A stretch of 20,383 bases of DNA from a virus, in the IMG/VR virus record IMGVR_UViG_3300037584_002726, positions 1-20,383 of that record. The stretch is one strand, 5' to 3'. The position numbers were made by a program, and so were the translations under genes. Under the pieces are notes generated by a model. The model was not told the DNA's origin. It saw only the letters and a list, made by a program, of their open reading frames with translations, and made no database searches. How positions within the stretch are numbered: the first letter of the stretch is position 1; every line of letters begins with the position of its first letter. Below are positions 12,508 through 19,787 of this stretch, one piece after another.

Positions 12508-13764
12508 ATGAGCGTAAACGCACCCGAAAAACTATCACTCCGTTGGGCACAGGGGGAGGTGTTCAACGCAAAAAACCGATTTAGAGTCTTGGTTGCTGGC
12601 AGAAGATTCGGAAAATCCTATTTATCCTGCATCGAACTCCTCAAAGCTGCAATAGACCGCCCTGGTGAAACCTACTTCTACTGTGCCCCAACCTATCGCA
12701 TGGCAAAAGACATCGCCTGGAAAGAAATCAAAAAACTCATCCCACCCCAATGGATTCACGCAAAAAACGAAACCGACCTAAAAATCGAGTTAATTAATGG
12801 ATCGCTAATCGAACTCAAGGGAACGGAAAACGCAACCACCCTGCGTGGCCGAAGCCTCGCTGGAGTAGTACTTGACGAAGCAGCCTTCATGGATTCCGAT
12901 GTCTGGTTTCAAGTAATCAGACCAGCCCTCGCAGACAAACAAGGCTGGGCACTCTTCATATCCACACCAGACGGCACAGCTTCATGGTTCTACGATTTAT
13001 GGTGTTACGTTCCAGAGGATGAAAGCGGAGATTGGAAACGCTGGAGCTTCACCACCATAGACGGGGGTAACGTACCAGCCGAAGAAGTTGAAGCAGCAAA
13101 ATCCCAACTCGACACCAGAACATTCAAGCAGGAGTTCGAGGCAAGTTTCGAGAATCTCACAGGTCTTGTTGCAGTCTCATTTTCAGATTCCAACATTTCT
13201 ACCGAAGCCGAGGATATAAACATCGCCCCACTCCTCCTGGGAGTCGATTTTAACGTAGACCCACTCTGCGGAATCTGTGCTGTCCGCCACCGTGACATCC
13301 TCTACGTCTTTGATGAAATAATAATGACGGGCGGAGCAACAACTTGGGATTTCGCAGAAGAAATTACAAACAGATATGGTGTGGAACGCAGAGTAATAGC
13401 TTGCCCAGACCCCACGGGTGCTGCCCGAAAAACATCAGGAGTCGGATCAACAGACCACAGCATCCTACGCAGAAGCGGATTTACTGTGTCATCTCCCAGA
13501 TCCCCCTGGAAAATCCGCGACAAAGTAACAGCAGTAAATACTGCACTATATGATGCAATGGGCGAACGCAGAACTTTGATTCATCCCCGATGCAAAGAAT
13601 TAATAAAATCCCTACGCACCCTGACATACGCACCGAATACAGGTATGCCTAACAAAAACCTCGGAGTAGACCACGCTTTCGATGCTTTCGGCTACCTCTG
13701 CCTACAACAATTCAACCTTGCAAAACCAGAGACACTGGGCCAAACTTCGTTTAGAATATACTAA
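12508..13764 (+). CDS. terL: Terminase large subunit
   Basis: The 418-aa ATPase-nuclease that drives DNA into the prohead and cuts the concatemer. The ATPase domain shows Walker A VAGRRFGKSY (29-38), Walker B GVVLDEAAF (119-127, catalytic Glu124) and the coupling motif FISTPDG (150-156). The RNase H-like nuclease domain shows LGVDFNVDP (244-252, Asp247), FDE (268-270) and the C-terminal GVDHAFDAFGYL with its acidic pair. The length is typical of the family. Codon use is GC-richer than in the accessory block to the left and the structural genes to the right. There is no ribosome binding site at ATG 12508, but the N-terminal sequence fits the family. The gene diverges from terS across a 99-nt AT-rich gap. 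Confidence 0.95.
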   Translation: MSVNAPEKLSLRWAQGEVFNAKNRFRVLVAGRRFGKSYLSCIELLKAAIDRPGETYFYCAPTYRMAKDIAWKEIKKLIPPQWIHAKNETDLKIELINGSLIELKGTENATTLRGRSLAGVVLDEAAFMDSDVWFQVIRPALADKQGWALFISTPDGTASWFYDLWCYVPEDESGDWKRWSFTTIDGGNVPAEEVEAAKSQLDTRTFKQEFEASFENLTGLVAVSFSDSNISTEAEDINIAPLLLGVDFNVDPLCGICAVRHRDILYVFDEIIMTGGATTWDFAEEITNRYGVERRVIACPDPTGAARKTSGVGSTDHSILRRSGFTVSSPRSPWKIRDKVTAVNTALYDAMGERRTLIHPRCKELIKSLRTLTYAPNTGMPNKNLGVDHAFDAFGYLCLQQFNLAKPETLGQTSFRIY

Positions 13765-13780
13765 GATACCCTTTTTGCTT

Positions 13781-13864
13781 ATGGCCTACGGAATGTCCAC
13801 AACCAAGAAAAAGAAAAAGAAGAAAAAAGGAGGTAAAAAACGTGGCGAATGTACCTGTAAATAA
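13781..13864 (+). CDS. Tiny poly-lysine peptide, 27 aa
   Basis: Twenty-seven residues: MAYGMSTT, eight consecutive Lys, then GGKKRGECTCK. It starts 16 nt after terL. Half its residues are basic. It overlaps the next gene by 23 nt, and its Gly-Gly codons (GGAGGT) form that gene's Shine-Dalgarno. It could be a real basic peptide like its neighbours or mainly a translated leader; I favour a real but low-certainty gene. Confidence 0.35.
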   Translation: MAYGMSTTKKKKKKKKGGKKRGECTCK

Positions 13865-14009
13865 AGCGTTATATTCTAGGGTAAAGTCAGAAGCTAAACG
13901 TAAATTTAAAGTTTACCCTTCTGCTTACGCTAATGCTTGGCTGGTACGAGAGTACAAAAAGCGTGGCGGTACATATCGTACAGAGGCAAAGAAACGTGGC
14001 AAGAAGTAG
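13842..14009 (+). CDS. Small basic conserved phage protein, 55 aa, GTG start
   Basis: Fifty-five residues with 17 Lys/Arg and 3 acidic residues: MANVPVNKALYSRVKSEAKR followed by KFKVYPSAYANAWLVREYKKRGGTYR. I recognise the segment KF.VYPSAYAN.W.V.EYK.RGG.Y as a widespread small conserved element in phages and large DNA viruses, of unknown function. The GTG start at 13842 is strongly supported by AGGAGGT 7 nt upstream. The gene's 3' end overlaps the next gene by 14 nt. Its position between terminase and portal and its high charge suggest a virion or DNA-binding role; this is inference. Confidence 0.8.
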   Translation: MANVPVNKALYSRVKSEAKRKFKVYPSAYANAWLVREYKKRGGTYRTEAKKRGKK

Positions 14010-14250
14010 TGGTGGTCTAACCCGTTGGTTCAAGGAAAAATGGGTAGATGTCAAAACTGGCAAACCTTGTGGACGCTCCAAAGGCGAAAAACGAGGCTAC
14101 CCTGCCTGTAGACCGAGTAAACGTGTCTCAAGTAAGACACCTAAGACTGCCTCAGAAATGTCAAGTAGTGAAAAAGCACGTTTTAAACGCGAAAAAACAG
14201 GTAGCAAGAAGATAACATATCAACATAGACGAAAAAAGAAGAAAAAATAA
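13996..14250 (+). CDS. Small basic conserved protein with WVDVKTGKPCGR...YPACRP motif, 84 aa
   Basis: An 84-aa, very basic protein: MARSSGGLTRWFKEKWVDV, then KTGKPCGR, then GYPACRP, and a tail ending in Lys-rich HRRKKKKK. The G-L-x-R-W-F-x-E-x-W-V-D-V ... C-G-R ... Y-P-x-C-R-P layout is one I recognise from small proteins of phages and giant viruses, of unknown function. The two Cys may bind metal or form a disulfide. The start is GTG at 13996, with GAGG about 10 nt upstream; the longer frame from 13933 is the shadow of the previous gene. It overlaps that gene by 14 nt. Confidence 0.78.
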   Translation: MARSSGGLTRWFKEKWVDVKTGKPCGRSKGEKRGYPACRPSKRVSSKTPKTASEMSSSEKARFKREKTGSKKITYQHRRKKKKK

Positions 14251-14284
14251 GTGAAAATCACATATTTAACGGTAAAATAGTGTT

Positions 14285-14434
14285 ATGAAACTAACTACTC
14301 GTCAAAAAAATAAGCTCAAAGAACATTCAGAGCACCATAGTCCTGCACACATGGAATTTATGAAAAGACGTATGAGAGCAGGAGACACCTTTACTCAAGC
14401 TCATAAAAAAGCACAAGCGAAGGTAGGAAAGTAA
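14285..14434 (+). CDS. Small His/Lys-rich conserved phage protein, 49 aa
   Basis: Forty-nine residues: MKLTTRQKNKLKEHSEHHSP followed by AHMEFMKRRMRAGDTFTQAHKKAQAKVGK. The pattern LT.RQK..L..HS.HHS..HM..M...M..G..F..AH..A...VGK is typical of a small conserved protein near phage packaging genes; its role is unknown. The stop overlaps the next start as TAATG. It is predicted to be two helices with a His-rich turn. Confidence 0.75.
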   Translation: MKLTTRQKNKLKEHSEHHSPAHMEFMKRRMRAGDTFTQAHKKAQAKVGK

Positions 14435-14703
14435 TGCCACGCAAAAAAGGAGTCAGTTTATCAGTTGGGAGAGGGGAAAAGTCCAAGAAAGGAGGACTGA
14501 CTGCTAAAGGACGAGCAAAATATAACAGAGCTACAGGGAGTAATTTACAAGCACCAGTAACAGGAAAGGTCAAGCCTGGCAGTAAGGCAGCTAAAAGACG
14601 AGCATCTTTTTGTGCAAGAATGAAAGGAGTTAAAGGTCCAATGAAAGATAGTAAAGGCAGACCCACTAGAAAAGCATTAGCATTAAAAAGATGGAGGTGT
14701 TGA
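14434..14703 (+). CDS. Small basic protein, DUF6321-like, 89 aa
   Basis: Eighty-nine residues with the conserved run KKGGLTAKGRAKYNRATGSN, then GSKAAKRRASFCARMKGVKGP, then GRPTRKALALKRWRC. I associate this with the DUF6321 family of small basic phage and cellular proteins, of unknown function. Lys, Arg and Gly dominate and the predicted charge is strongly positive. Translation starts by TAATG overlap with the previous gene. Its last codons (TGGAGG) provide the portal gene's ribosome binding site. It is the last of five tiny basic genes between terL and portal. Confidence 0.82.
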   Translation: MPRKKGVSLSVGRGEKSKKGGLTAKGRAKYNRATGSNLQAPVTGKVKPGSKAAKRRASFCARMKGVKGPMKDSKGRPTRKALALKRWRC

Positions 14704-14704
14704 C

Positions 14705-16147
14705 ATGACTTATGCTGTTCCTGGTCCAATTAGAACCAACATAGTTTCTTCTACTTCAGCAGGAGGAGATGATAGTCCTTTTACTCGTACCAGAGCAGTG
14801 CTGGACATGATGAAAGGATGGGAAATAATGAAAGCTGTTACTGAAGGTACAGATTACCTCAGACAAAATAGTGAAGCATTTTTACCCTTAGAGCCAAGAG
14901 AAGATTTAGATGCTTACCTCGCAAGAGTAAATAGAGCAGTATTTAGTCCTTTTACACAAAGATTGATAAGAGCAGCTACAGGATTAGTGCTTCGTAAACC
15001 AATAACATTAACAGGCGATCCATACTGGACTGAAATGTTCAAAATGGATGTTGACGGCTGTAAGTCAGATTTAGATGAATATGCAAGAAGAATATTAATG
15101 TGTTCATTAACTTACGGTCAAAGTCATATTCTTGTAGATTATCCTGCACCATCTGGAGCAAGAAGTTTAGCGGAAGAAAGAGCACAAGATCGTAGACCAT
15201 ATTGGATAGAAGTTGATCCAACAAATCTCTATGGTTGGCGATTAGATCGTGAATCTAATTATGGTAATTTAATTCAGGCAAGAATCGCGGAAAAAGCAGT
15301 ATTACCAAGTGGTCAGTTTGGTGAAAAGGTATTCGATCAGATTAGAGTAATTGAACCAGGAAGATACAGAGTATTTCGTAAAAAAGAACAACTAGAGGAA
15401 ATGTATGATGTTTCTGATAACAGTTCTGTAGGTGAATTTGAAGTGGCTACTACTGATAAAGACTATAGACAAGTTGAATCTGGTAGTTTTTCTCTTGGTG
15501 AAATACCTTTAGTTACTATTTATTCTGGAAAAACAGATAATTTAGTAAGCAAACCACCTTTATTAGACATTGCATATTTAAATCTTGCACATTTTCAAAG
15601 ACAAGCTGATTTAATTCATAGTTTGCACGTTGCATCTCAACCCATGTTAGTAATGGAAGGATATGATGATCAAACTAAAGATCTTGCTATTTCTGTTAAT
15701 TATGCAATGGCAACTCAACCTGGTAACAAAGTTTATTATGTAGAACCAGCTAGTAGTGCTTTTGATGCTCAATCAGCAGAAATAAAAGAGTTACAAATGC
15801 AAATGGCTACTTTAGGTATCAGTACATTATCACAACAGAAATTCGTAGCCGAATCAGCAGATGCTAGAAGACTGGACCGAGTAGATACCAATTCTATGTT
15901 GGCGATGGTTTCTATGGAATTAGAACAAAAACTTCAAAAGGCTTTCAACCTCTCGGCTGAGTATGTTGGAATCGAACCACCAGAAGTAAAAATTAGTAGA
16001 GACTTTGATATTGAAAGATTAATTGGGCAGGATATTACAGCTTTAACTTCCTTATTTGATCAACAAGTCATTGATAGAGAAGAATTTAGAGATATTTTGG
16101 TACAAGGTGAAGTGTTACCTAATGCTAATGAGGCCAAACCTGAATAA
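14705..16147 (+). CDS. Portal protein (DUF4055-like)
   Basis: A 480-aa protein that should form the dodecameric portal ring at the capsid vertex through which DNA passes. It matches the DUF4055 type of phage portal: MKGWEIMKAVTEGTDYLRQNSEAFLP near the start, FSPFTQRLIRAATGLVLRKPI (about 80-100), the alpha/beta core with YGQSHILVDYPAP, IPLVTIYSGKTDN (about 265-277), and a helical C-terminal part with TLGISTLSQQKF and DARRLDRVDTNSML. Its position downstream of terL and upstream of scaffold and capsid agrees. ATG 14705 has GGAGGT 7 nt upstream. The stop at 16147 is followed, in the same frame and after only 11 sense codons, by the next gene. Confidence 0.88.
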   Translation: MTYAVPGPIRTNIVSSTSAGGDDSPFTRTRAVLDMMKGWEIMKAVTEGTDYLRQNSEAFLPLEPREDLDAYLARVNRAVFSPFTQRLIRAATGLVLRKPITLTGDPYWTEMFKMDVDGCKSDLDEYARRILMCSLTYGQSHILVDYPAPSGARSLAEERAQDRRPYWIEVDPTNLYGWRLDRESNYGNLIQARIAEKAVLPSGQFGEKVFDQIRVIEPGRYRVFRKKEQLEEMYDVSDNSSVGEFEVATTDKDYRQVESGSFSLGEIPLVTIYSGKTDNLVSKPPLLDIAYLNLAHFQRQADLIHSLHVASQPMLVMEGYDDQTKDLAISVNYAMATQPGNKVYYVEPASSAFDAQSAEIKELQMQMATLGISTLSQQKFVAESADARRLDRVDTNSMLAMVSMELEQKLQKAFNLSAEYVGIEPPEVKISRDFDIERLIGQDITALTSLFDQQVIDREEFRDILVQGEVLPNANEAKPE

Positions 16148-16180
16148 GCTGCTAGAATATTAGATAAGTACTTTAAAACT

Positions 16181-16348
16181 ATGGCTAAATCTCTAGATAA
16201 GGTTCTTCAATCTGACGGATCTTATAAGTGGGAACTTGTTGAACACACTTCTGAATCAGTAGTAGAACAAGTTAAAAAACCTACTAAAAAAGTAGTAAAA
16301 GTTAAACCCACTACCTCTCAAACAACAACTACAACAACAAAAGAATAA
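16181..16348 (+). CDS. Small Thr/Lys-rich protein, 55 aa
   Basis: Fifty-five residues: MAKSLDKVLQSDGSYKWELV, then EHTSESVVEQVKKPTKKVVK, then a low-complexity tail VKPTTSQTTTTTTKE. It lies between portal and scaffold with 33 and 3 nt gaps. It is in the same frame as the portal with a single stop between them. There is no strong ribosome binding site. The function is not recognised; small genes at this place are sometimes head decoration or scaffold accessories, but I have no sequence evidence for that. Confidence 0.65.
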   Translation: MAKSLDKVLQSDGSYKWELVEHTSESVVEQVKKPTKKVVKVKPTTSQTTTTTTKE

Positions 16349-16351
16349 TTT

Positions 16352-17074
16352 ATGGCAATCGAAGAAAAAGTAATTCAGCCTGAGTCTGTGACCAACGCTG
16401 AACAGCCCGTGGCTGAAACTCCTTCACAACCACAAGCACCAAATCTTGATTCTGTAAAAGCAGAATATGAGGCACAAATAGCTGCTGTTCGTAAAGAAGC
16501 GGCTGAAGCACAAGAGAAATTTCAAGGCATCAAAGGTAAATTAGATGATGTCTATAAACAAAGAGAAGAAAAAAGAACTAAAGAATTAGAGGATCAAGGT
16601 CAATGGAAAACTCTTTGGGAAGAAGCAAATAAAACTGCCCAGGAAAAGGAACAAAAAATAATGACCTTATCACAACAGTTAGAAGAAATGAAAACTTCTA
16701 ATGAGGTTGCCTCTACTAAAACAACAGCACTTGCAGCTATCAGTAATCTTGGGGCTATAAATGCAGAACAAACTTTGTCATTGTTACAAGGAAAGTTACA
16801 AAAGAACGCTGACGGTAAAGTCGTTGTTCTTAATGGTGGAGTAGAACAGGATCTTAATGCTTATCTCAGTAGTCTCAAAAATCCTGGTAGTGGTTGGGAA
16901 CATCATTTTAAACCAAGTTCTGCTGCTGGTATGGGTGCAAAACCAAGCCCAACAGCTAATACTGGTACTGGTCAGGCTAATCCTTGGAAAACGGGCAATC
17001 TCACTCAACAAATGATACTATTAGAGCAAGACCCACAGCTTGCAGCCGTGCTCAAGCAAGAGGCACAAAAATAG
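16352..17074 (+). CDS. Putative capsid scaffold protein
   Basis: A 240-aa protein with the usual scaffold make-up: a disordered Gln/Pro N-terminus (about 1-35), a long charged coiled coil (YEAQIAAVRKEAAEAQEKF... to SQQLEEMKTSNE, about 40-118) and a Gly/Ser/Pro-rich linker. The last segment (TGNLTQQMILLEQDPQLAAVLKQEAQK) is a helix of the kind that binds the capsid protein. It lies directly before the major capsid gene, the standard place. No protease motif is seen. Confidence 0.82.
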   Translation: MAIEEKVIQPESVTNAEQPVAETPSQPQAPNLDSVKAEYEAQIAAVRKEAAEAQEKFQGIKGKLDDVYKQREEKRTKELEDQGQWKTLWEEANKTAQEKEQKIMTLSQQLEEMKTSNEVASTKTTALAAISNLGAINAEQTLSLLQGKLQKNADGKVVVLNGGVEQDLNAYLSSLKNPGSGWEHHFKPSSAAGMGAKPSPTANTGTGQANPWKTGNLTQQMILLEQDPQLAAVLKQEAQK

Positions 17075-17114
17075 TTAGTTTCCGTGAAACTAATCCCCTT
17101 GTCCGTGACTAGGG
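17075..17114 (+). promoter_or_regulatory. Two tandem hairpins with CGT loops ahead of the capsid gene
   Basis: TTAGTTTC-CGT-GAAACTAA (17075-17093) is a perfect 8-bp stem. CCCTTGTC-CGT-GACTAGGG (17096-17114) is a second stem with one mismatch. Both share the loop context TCCGTGA. Neither has a following T-run, so they are not standard terminators. They may protect or help process the capsid mRNA. Confidence 0.6.
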
Positions 17115-17143
17115 TATCGCAAAAGTTTTAAAGGTAAATCTGA

Positions 17144-18223
17144 ATGGCTGCTCCGTTTCAGAATTATTCTGGCGGTGTCCTATTAGCGGACATCGTTAAG
17201 AGAAATAATCTTAGTGCCTACGTTTCCGAAGCTATAAAAGAGCGTAGTGCATTTATCAAATCTGGTGCTGTTGTGCGTAACGCACTTCTTGATGCATCAG
17301 AAGGTGGAACAAGAATCCAAGTTCCAGAGTTCAACCCAATCTCTCCAACTGAAGAAATTTTAGATGGAACAGCAACTTGGGGTACATCTAACAATGGTTT
17401 CCTAACACCACAGAAAATCGGTACAGGAACACAAATTGCAACTATCTGTCATAGAGGTTTTGCATATGCTGTTGATGATGTAGCTGTATTGGCTGCTGGT
17501 GAAGATCCAATGGGTCATATCAGAAACCAAATTGCAGATGCTATCAACAAATTAAACTCAGTAAGATTGTTTAACCATCTTCAAGGATTATTTGCATCTG
17601 CTCTTTCTGCTAATCACTTAGATTTAGCAAAAGCTGGTACTGGTGCTGCTGAAGCTAACTTCTTAACTGCGTCAGCAGTTGCAAGAGGTAGATCACTTCT
17701 TGGAGAAAGAGGAGAAGAACTAGATACAATCGTAGTTCACCCATCTGTTGCTTACTACCTATATCAGGTTGGTATGTTGACATTCTCTACTTCTGCATTA
17801 TCAACTGGAACTGGCATCCAATGGGGTGGCGGTGGTGTTGGTATTTCTGAAAGAAGTATCGGTCAGTTCGCAGGTATGAATGTTGTTATTGACTCACAAG
17901 TTAATACAAACCCTCCTGGTGCATCTGGTCATCAAACTGAGTTCTTCTGCTACTTAATTAAGTCAGGCACAATTCTTGAAGGACAGCAATCACCTCTAGG
18001 TATTGAGTCAGACAGAAACATTCTTTCTAAGCAAGATGTTATGTCTGTTGACTACCATAGTGCTTATCATGTTATGGGTACTAAATGGGTAGATGCTGGC
18101 GATAACCCAACAAATGCTCAGTTAGCTACAGGTAACAAGTGGGCATTAACATACGATGCAGATTTAGTTCCAATCGTACGCTTAGTTGTTAACTCACCTC
18201 TTGATACTTCTAATATCGCTTAG
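17144..18223 (+). CDS. Major capsid protein
   Basis: A 359-aa capsid protein, probably of HK97 fold. It shows the usual N-terminal layout (LLADIVKRNNLSAYVSEAIKERSAFIKSGAVVRNALL, then a GTRIQVPEFNPI strand). A central helical spine follows (DPMGHIRNQIADAINKLNSVRLFNHLQGLF), then ELDTIVVHPSVAYYLYQVGML. It ends in a beta-rich domain with FAGMNVVIDSQV and the typical VDYHSAYHVMGTKWVD. Position after the scaffold agrees. AAAGG lies about 9 nt before ATG 17144. A terminator follows, as expected for a highly expressed gene. Codon use is even and not AT-extreme. Confidence 0.9.
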   Translation: MAAPFQNYSGGVLLADIVKRNNLSAYVSEAIKERSAFIKSGAVVRNALLDASEGGTRIQVPEFNPISPTEEILDGTATWGTSNNGFLTPQKIGTGTQIATICHRGFAYAVDDVAVLAAGEDPMGHIRNQIADAINKLNSVRLFNHLQGLFASALSANHLDLAKAGTGAAEANFLTASAVARGRSLLGERGEELDTIVVHPSVAYYLYQVGMLTFSTSALSTGTGIQWGGGGVGISERSIGQFAGMNVVIDSQVNTNPPGASGHQTEFFCYLIKSGTILEGQQSPLGIESDRNILSKQDVMSVDYHSAYHVMGTKWVDAGDNPTNAQLATGNKWALTYDADLVPIVRLVVNSPLDTSNIA

Positions 18224-18246
18224 TAGTATTATTTCGGTAATGAATA

Positions 18247-18276
18247 AACCTCATCAAATATTGGTGGGGTTTTTTC
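18247..18276 (+). terminator. Intrinsic terminator after the capsid gene
   Basis: AACCTCATCAA pairs with TTGGTGGGGTT (11 bp, two G-U pairs, ATA loop), followed by a T-run. It lies 23 nt after the capsid stop. Confidence 0.85.
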
Positions 18277-18289
18277 TTTACGCTACAAT
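18261..18289 (+). promoter_or_regulatory. Weak promoter candidate restarting transcription for the connector genes
   Basis: TTGGTG (18261-18266), a 17-nt spacer, TACAAT (18284-18289), 23 nt before the GTG start. The -10 lies in GCTACAATAAAA, like other boxes in the window. The -35 is poor and lies in the terminator stem. Confidence 0.3.
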
Positions 18290-18311
18290 AAAACTAAATT
18301 ACTTTTTGATC

Positions 18312-18842
18312 GTGGCTGCCACTATAGACGCAACAATAAAAGGAGCTAATGCTAATAGTTACGTTACTCTTTCTGAATCTAATGACTATTTTGATACTTC
18401 TCCCGATTCTTCTACTTGGACTAACAAAAGTGACGATCAAAAGAAAAGATCATTAATATCAGCGACAAGATGGATTGATACTTTAGTGTTTTATGGAGAT
18501 AGATGTGATTCAGGACAGGCATTAAAGTTTCCAAGAAATAATTATCAGGTTGATGGAGTAGAACTTGCTTGTTCTACAATTCCTCAGAATATTAAATATG
18601 CACAGTTTGAATTAGCAAGAGCATTAGTAAATGATCCTGATGCGATGACAGGAAATGTAGGAACTAGCGGAAATATTGCTGAAGCAAAACTAGGTGATCT
18701 ACAGGTTAAATACAACAACGAAAGTCAGGGAACTGGTTCTGTAAATAATATCTTAGACGTTTATCCCTGGCTACAAAGTTATCTTGGTGCTTACATTTTA
18801 GGCGGTGCTGGTAGTTTTCAGATGAGAGTGGTGAGAGGATAA
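18312..18842 (+). CDS. Head-tail adaptor (DnaT-like domain), GTG start
   Basis: A 176-aa connector protein that would bind below the portal. The pattern ANANSYVTLSESNDYFDTSP...W...DDQKKRSLISATRWIDTLVFYGDRCDSGQALKFPR is typical of the phage adaptor family often labelled 'DnaT-like ssDNA-binding', which by position forms the head-tail adaptor ring. The frame is open to 18186, but that would run over the terminator and capsid 3' end. GTG at 18312 fits the family N-terminus (AATIDATIKGANANSYVTL). No clear ribosome binding site is seen. It is followed at once by the next connector gene. Confidence 0.8.
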   Translation: MAATIDATIKGANANSYVTLSESNDYFDTSPDSSTWTNKSDDQKKRSLISATRWIDTLVFYGDRCDSGQALKFPRNNYQVDGVELACSTIPQNIKYAQFELARALVNDPDAMTGNVGTSGNIAEAKLGDLQVKYNNESQGTGSVNNILDVYPWLQSYLGAYILGGAGSFQMRVVRG

Positions 18843-18843
18843 T

Positions 18844-19221
18844 ATGTCACTTATAGATAGCACTTTTAAAACCTTACCCGAACAGATACTTAATCAATTC
18901 GGCATAGATGTAACTTACATAAAGACAGCAACGACCCAAACTTACAATGCCTCCACAAGTCAAGTGAGTGGATCGGACACAAATGTATCAATGAAAGCTG
19001 TTATCACAAGTGTTACAGCCACAGAGTTTCAATCAAACTCCCAAACCACAGATGTACAGATAATATTCGGTAACAAAGAACTAGGTGATTATTTTCCCAA
19101 CAGTAGAGATCGCATACAATACACAGAATCAGGAACAACTAGAGTGGCAAGAATAGTAGATGTAAAAACACAACGAGGAGACTCCCCTATCCTCCACACT
19201 GTTTTGGGGCGACCACAATAA
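18844..19221 (+). CDS. Putative head closure / neck protein, 125 aa
   Basis: A 125-aa beta-rich protein (DVTYIKTATTQTYNAST...VSMKAVITSV...VQIIFGNKEL...RDRIQYTESGTTRVARIVDVKTQRGDSPILHTVLGRPQ). Small beta-barrel proteins of this size between adaptor and tail-completion genes usually act as the head-closure stopper, and the sequence fits that fold pattern. The assignment is mainly by position. GAGAGGAT lies just before ATG 18844, and the stop overlaps the next ATG (TAATG). Confidence 0.65.
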   Translation: MSLIDSTFKTLPEQILNQFGIDVTYIKTATTQTYNASTSQVSGSDTNVSMKAVITSVTATEFQSNSQTTDVQIIFGNKELGDYFPNSRDRIQYTESGTTRVARIVDVKTQRGDSPILHTVLGRPQ

Positions 19222-19787
19222 TGGCTAGAAACGAAATACCAAAACTAATAGCTCGTATAAAAGTTGTATCAGAAACAATCAGTTACACCGCCCCTGCCCG
19301 TGCTACCGAAAAAGTGGTAAAAACACTTCAGGATATAGGACCAAGATGGACAGGACTTTACTCAAATTCTCATGTTATAGATGCTAAACAGTTTGGTTTG
19401 TTAGCTGTTGGAAGCGGACAACAAGGGAATCCAAGTCCTATTGTATTTAATGGACGACCTTCAAGAACTTCAGTAAAAAAGGTACTTGCCACAGGAAAGT
19501 CTGTATTTTTAATTGGTAACGATGCTCCCTATGCAAACCAAGCAACAGACCTAGAACCTTTCAGACCTTTAAGTAATAAAGATCTCGATCTTCCACTAAA
19601 AGCTCAAATATTTGGTGAAAGAAAGGATCGCAGAGGTCTTGTAAAAACTGATCTTGAGGGTCTTACTGGCGGACCAAATAGTGCAACTGCTCCCTTAGAT
19701 TGGTTTACAGATTATGCCCAAAAAGGAGGTAAGATGCAAAAAGAAGTAGAGACTACCTTTGCCAATATTTTTAATAAATTAAGATGA
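19221..19787 (+). CDS. Putative tail completion / neck protein, 188 aa (HK97 gp10-type place)
   Basis: A 188-aa protein that begins with helices (MARNEIPKLIARIKVVSETISYTAPARATEKVVKTLQDIGPRWTGLYSNSHVID). A beta-rich core follows (FLIGNDAPYANQATDLEP), and it ends in a helix (KMQKEVETTFANIFNKLR). The helix, then 'G.W.G.l..S......', then 'N...YA..le.G.'-like core, then final helix is the layout of HK97 gp10-type tail-completion proteins. It is longer than most members because of an inserted region around 120-150. It overlaps both neighbours by 1-4 nt (TAATG, ATGA). Confidence 0.72.
   Translation: MARNEIPKLIARIKVVSETISYTAPARATEKVVKTLQDIGPRWTGLYSNSHVIDAKQFGLLAVGSGQQGNPSPIVFNGRPSRTSVKKVLATGKSVFLIGNDAPYANQATDLEPFRPLSNKDLDLPLKAQIFGERKDRRGLVKTDLEGLTGGPNSATAPLDWFTDYAQKGGKMQKEVETTFANIFNKLR

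Noticed and set aside
13005-13523. Minus-strand open frames inside terL (97 and 73 aa)
   Set aside because: They lie wholly within the well-supported terminase gene on the opposite strand, and lack ribosome binding sites and recognisable motifs.
14391-14729. A 112-aa minus-strand frame across the DUF6321-like gene
   Set aside because: It is antisense to two conserved small genes. Its hydrophobic look arises from the complement of Lys/Arg-rich codons.
18186-18311. Longer N-terminus for the head-tail adaptor
   Set aside because: It would overlap the capsid 3' end and pass through the intrinsic terminator. The hydrophobic residues it adds do not occur in the family, and GTG 18312 fits better.
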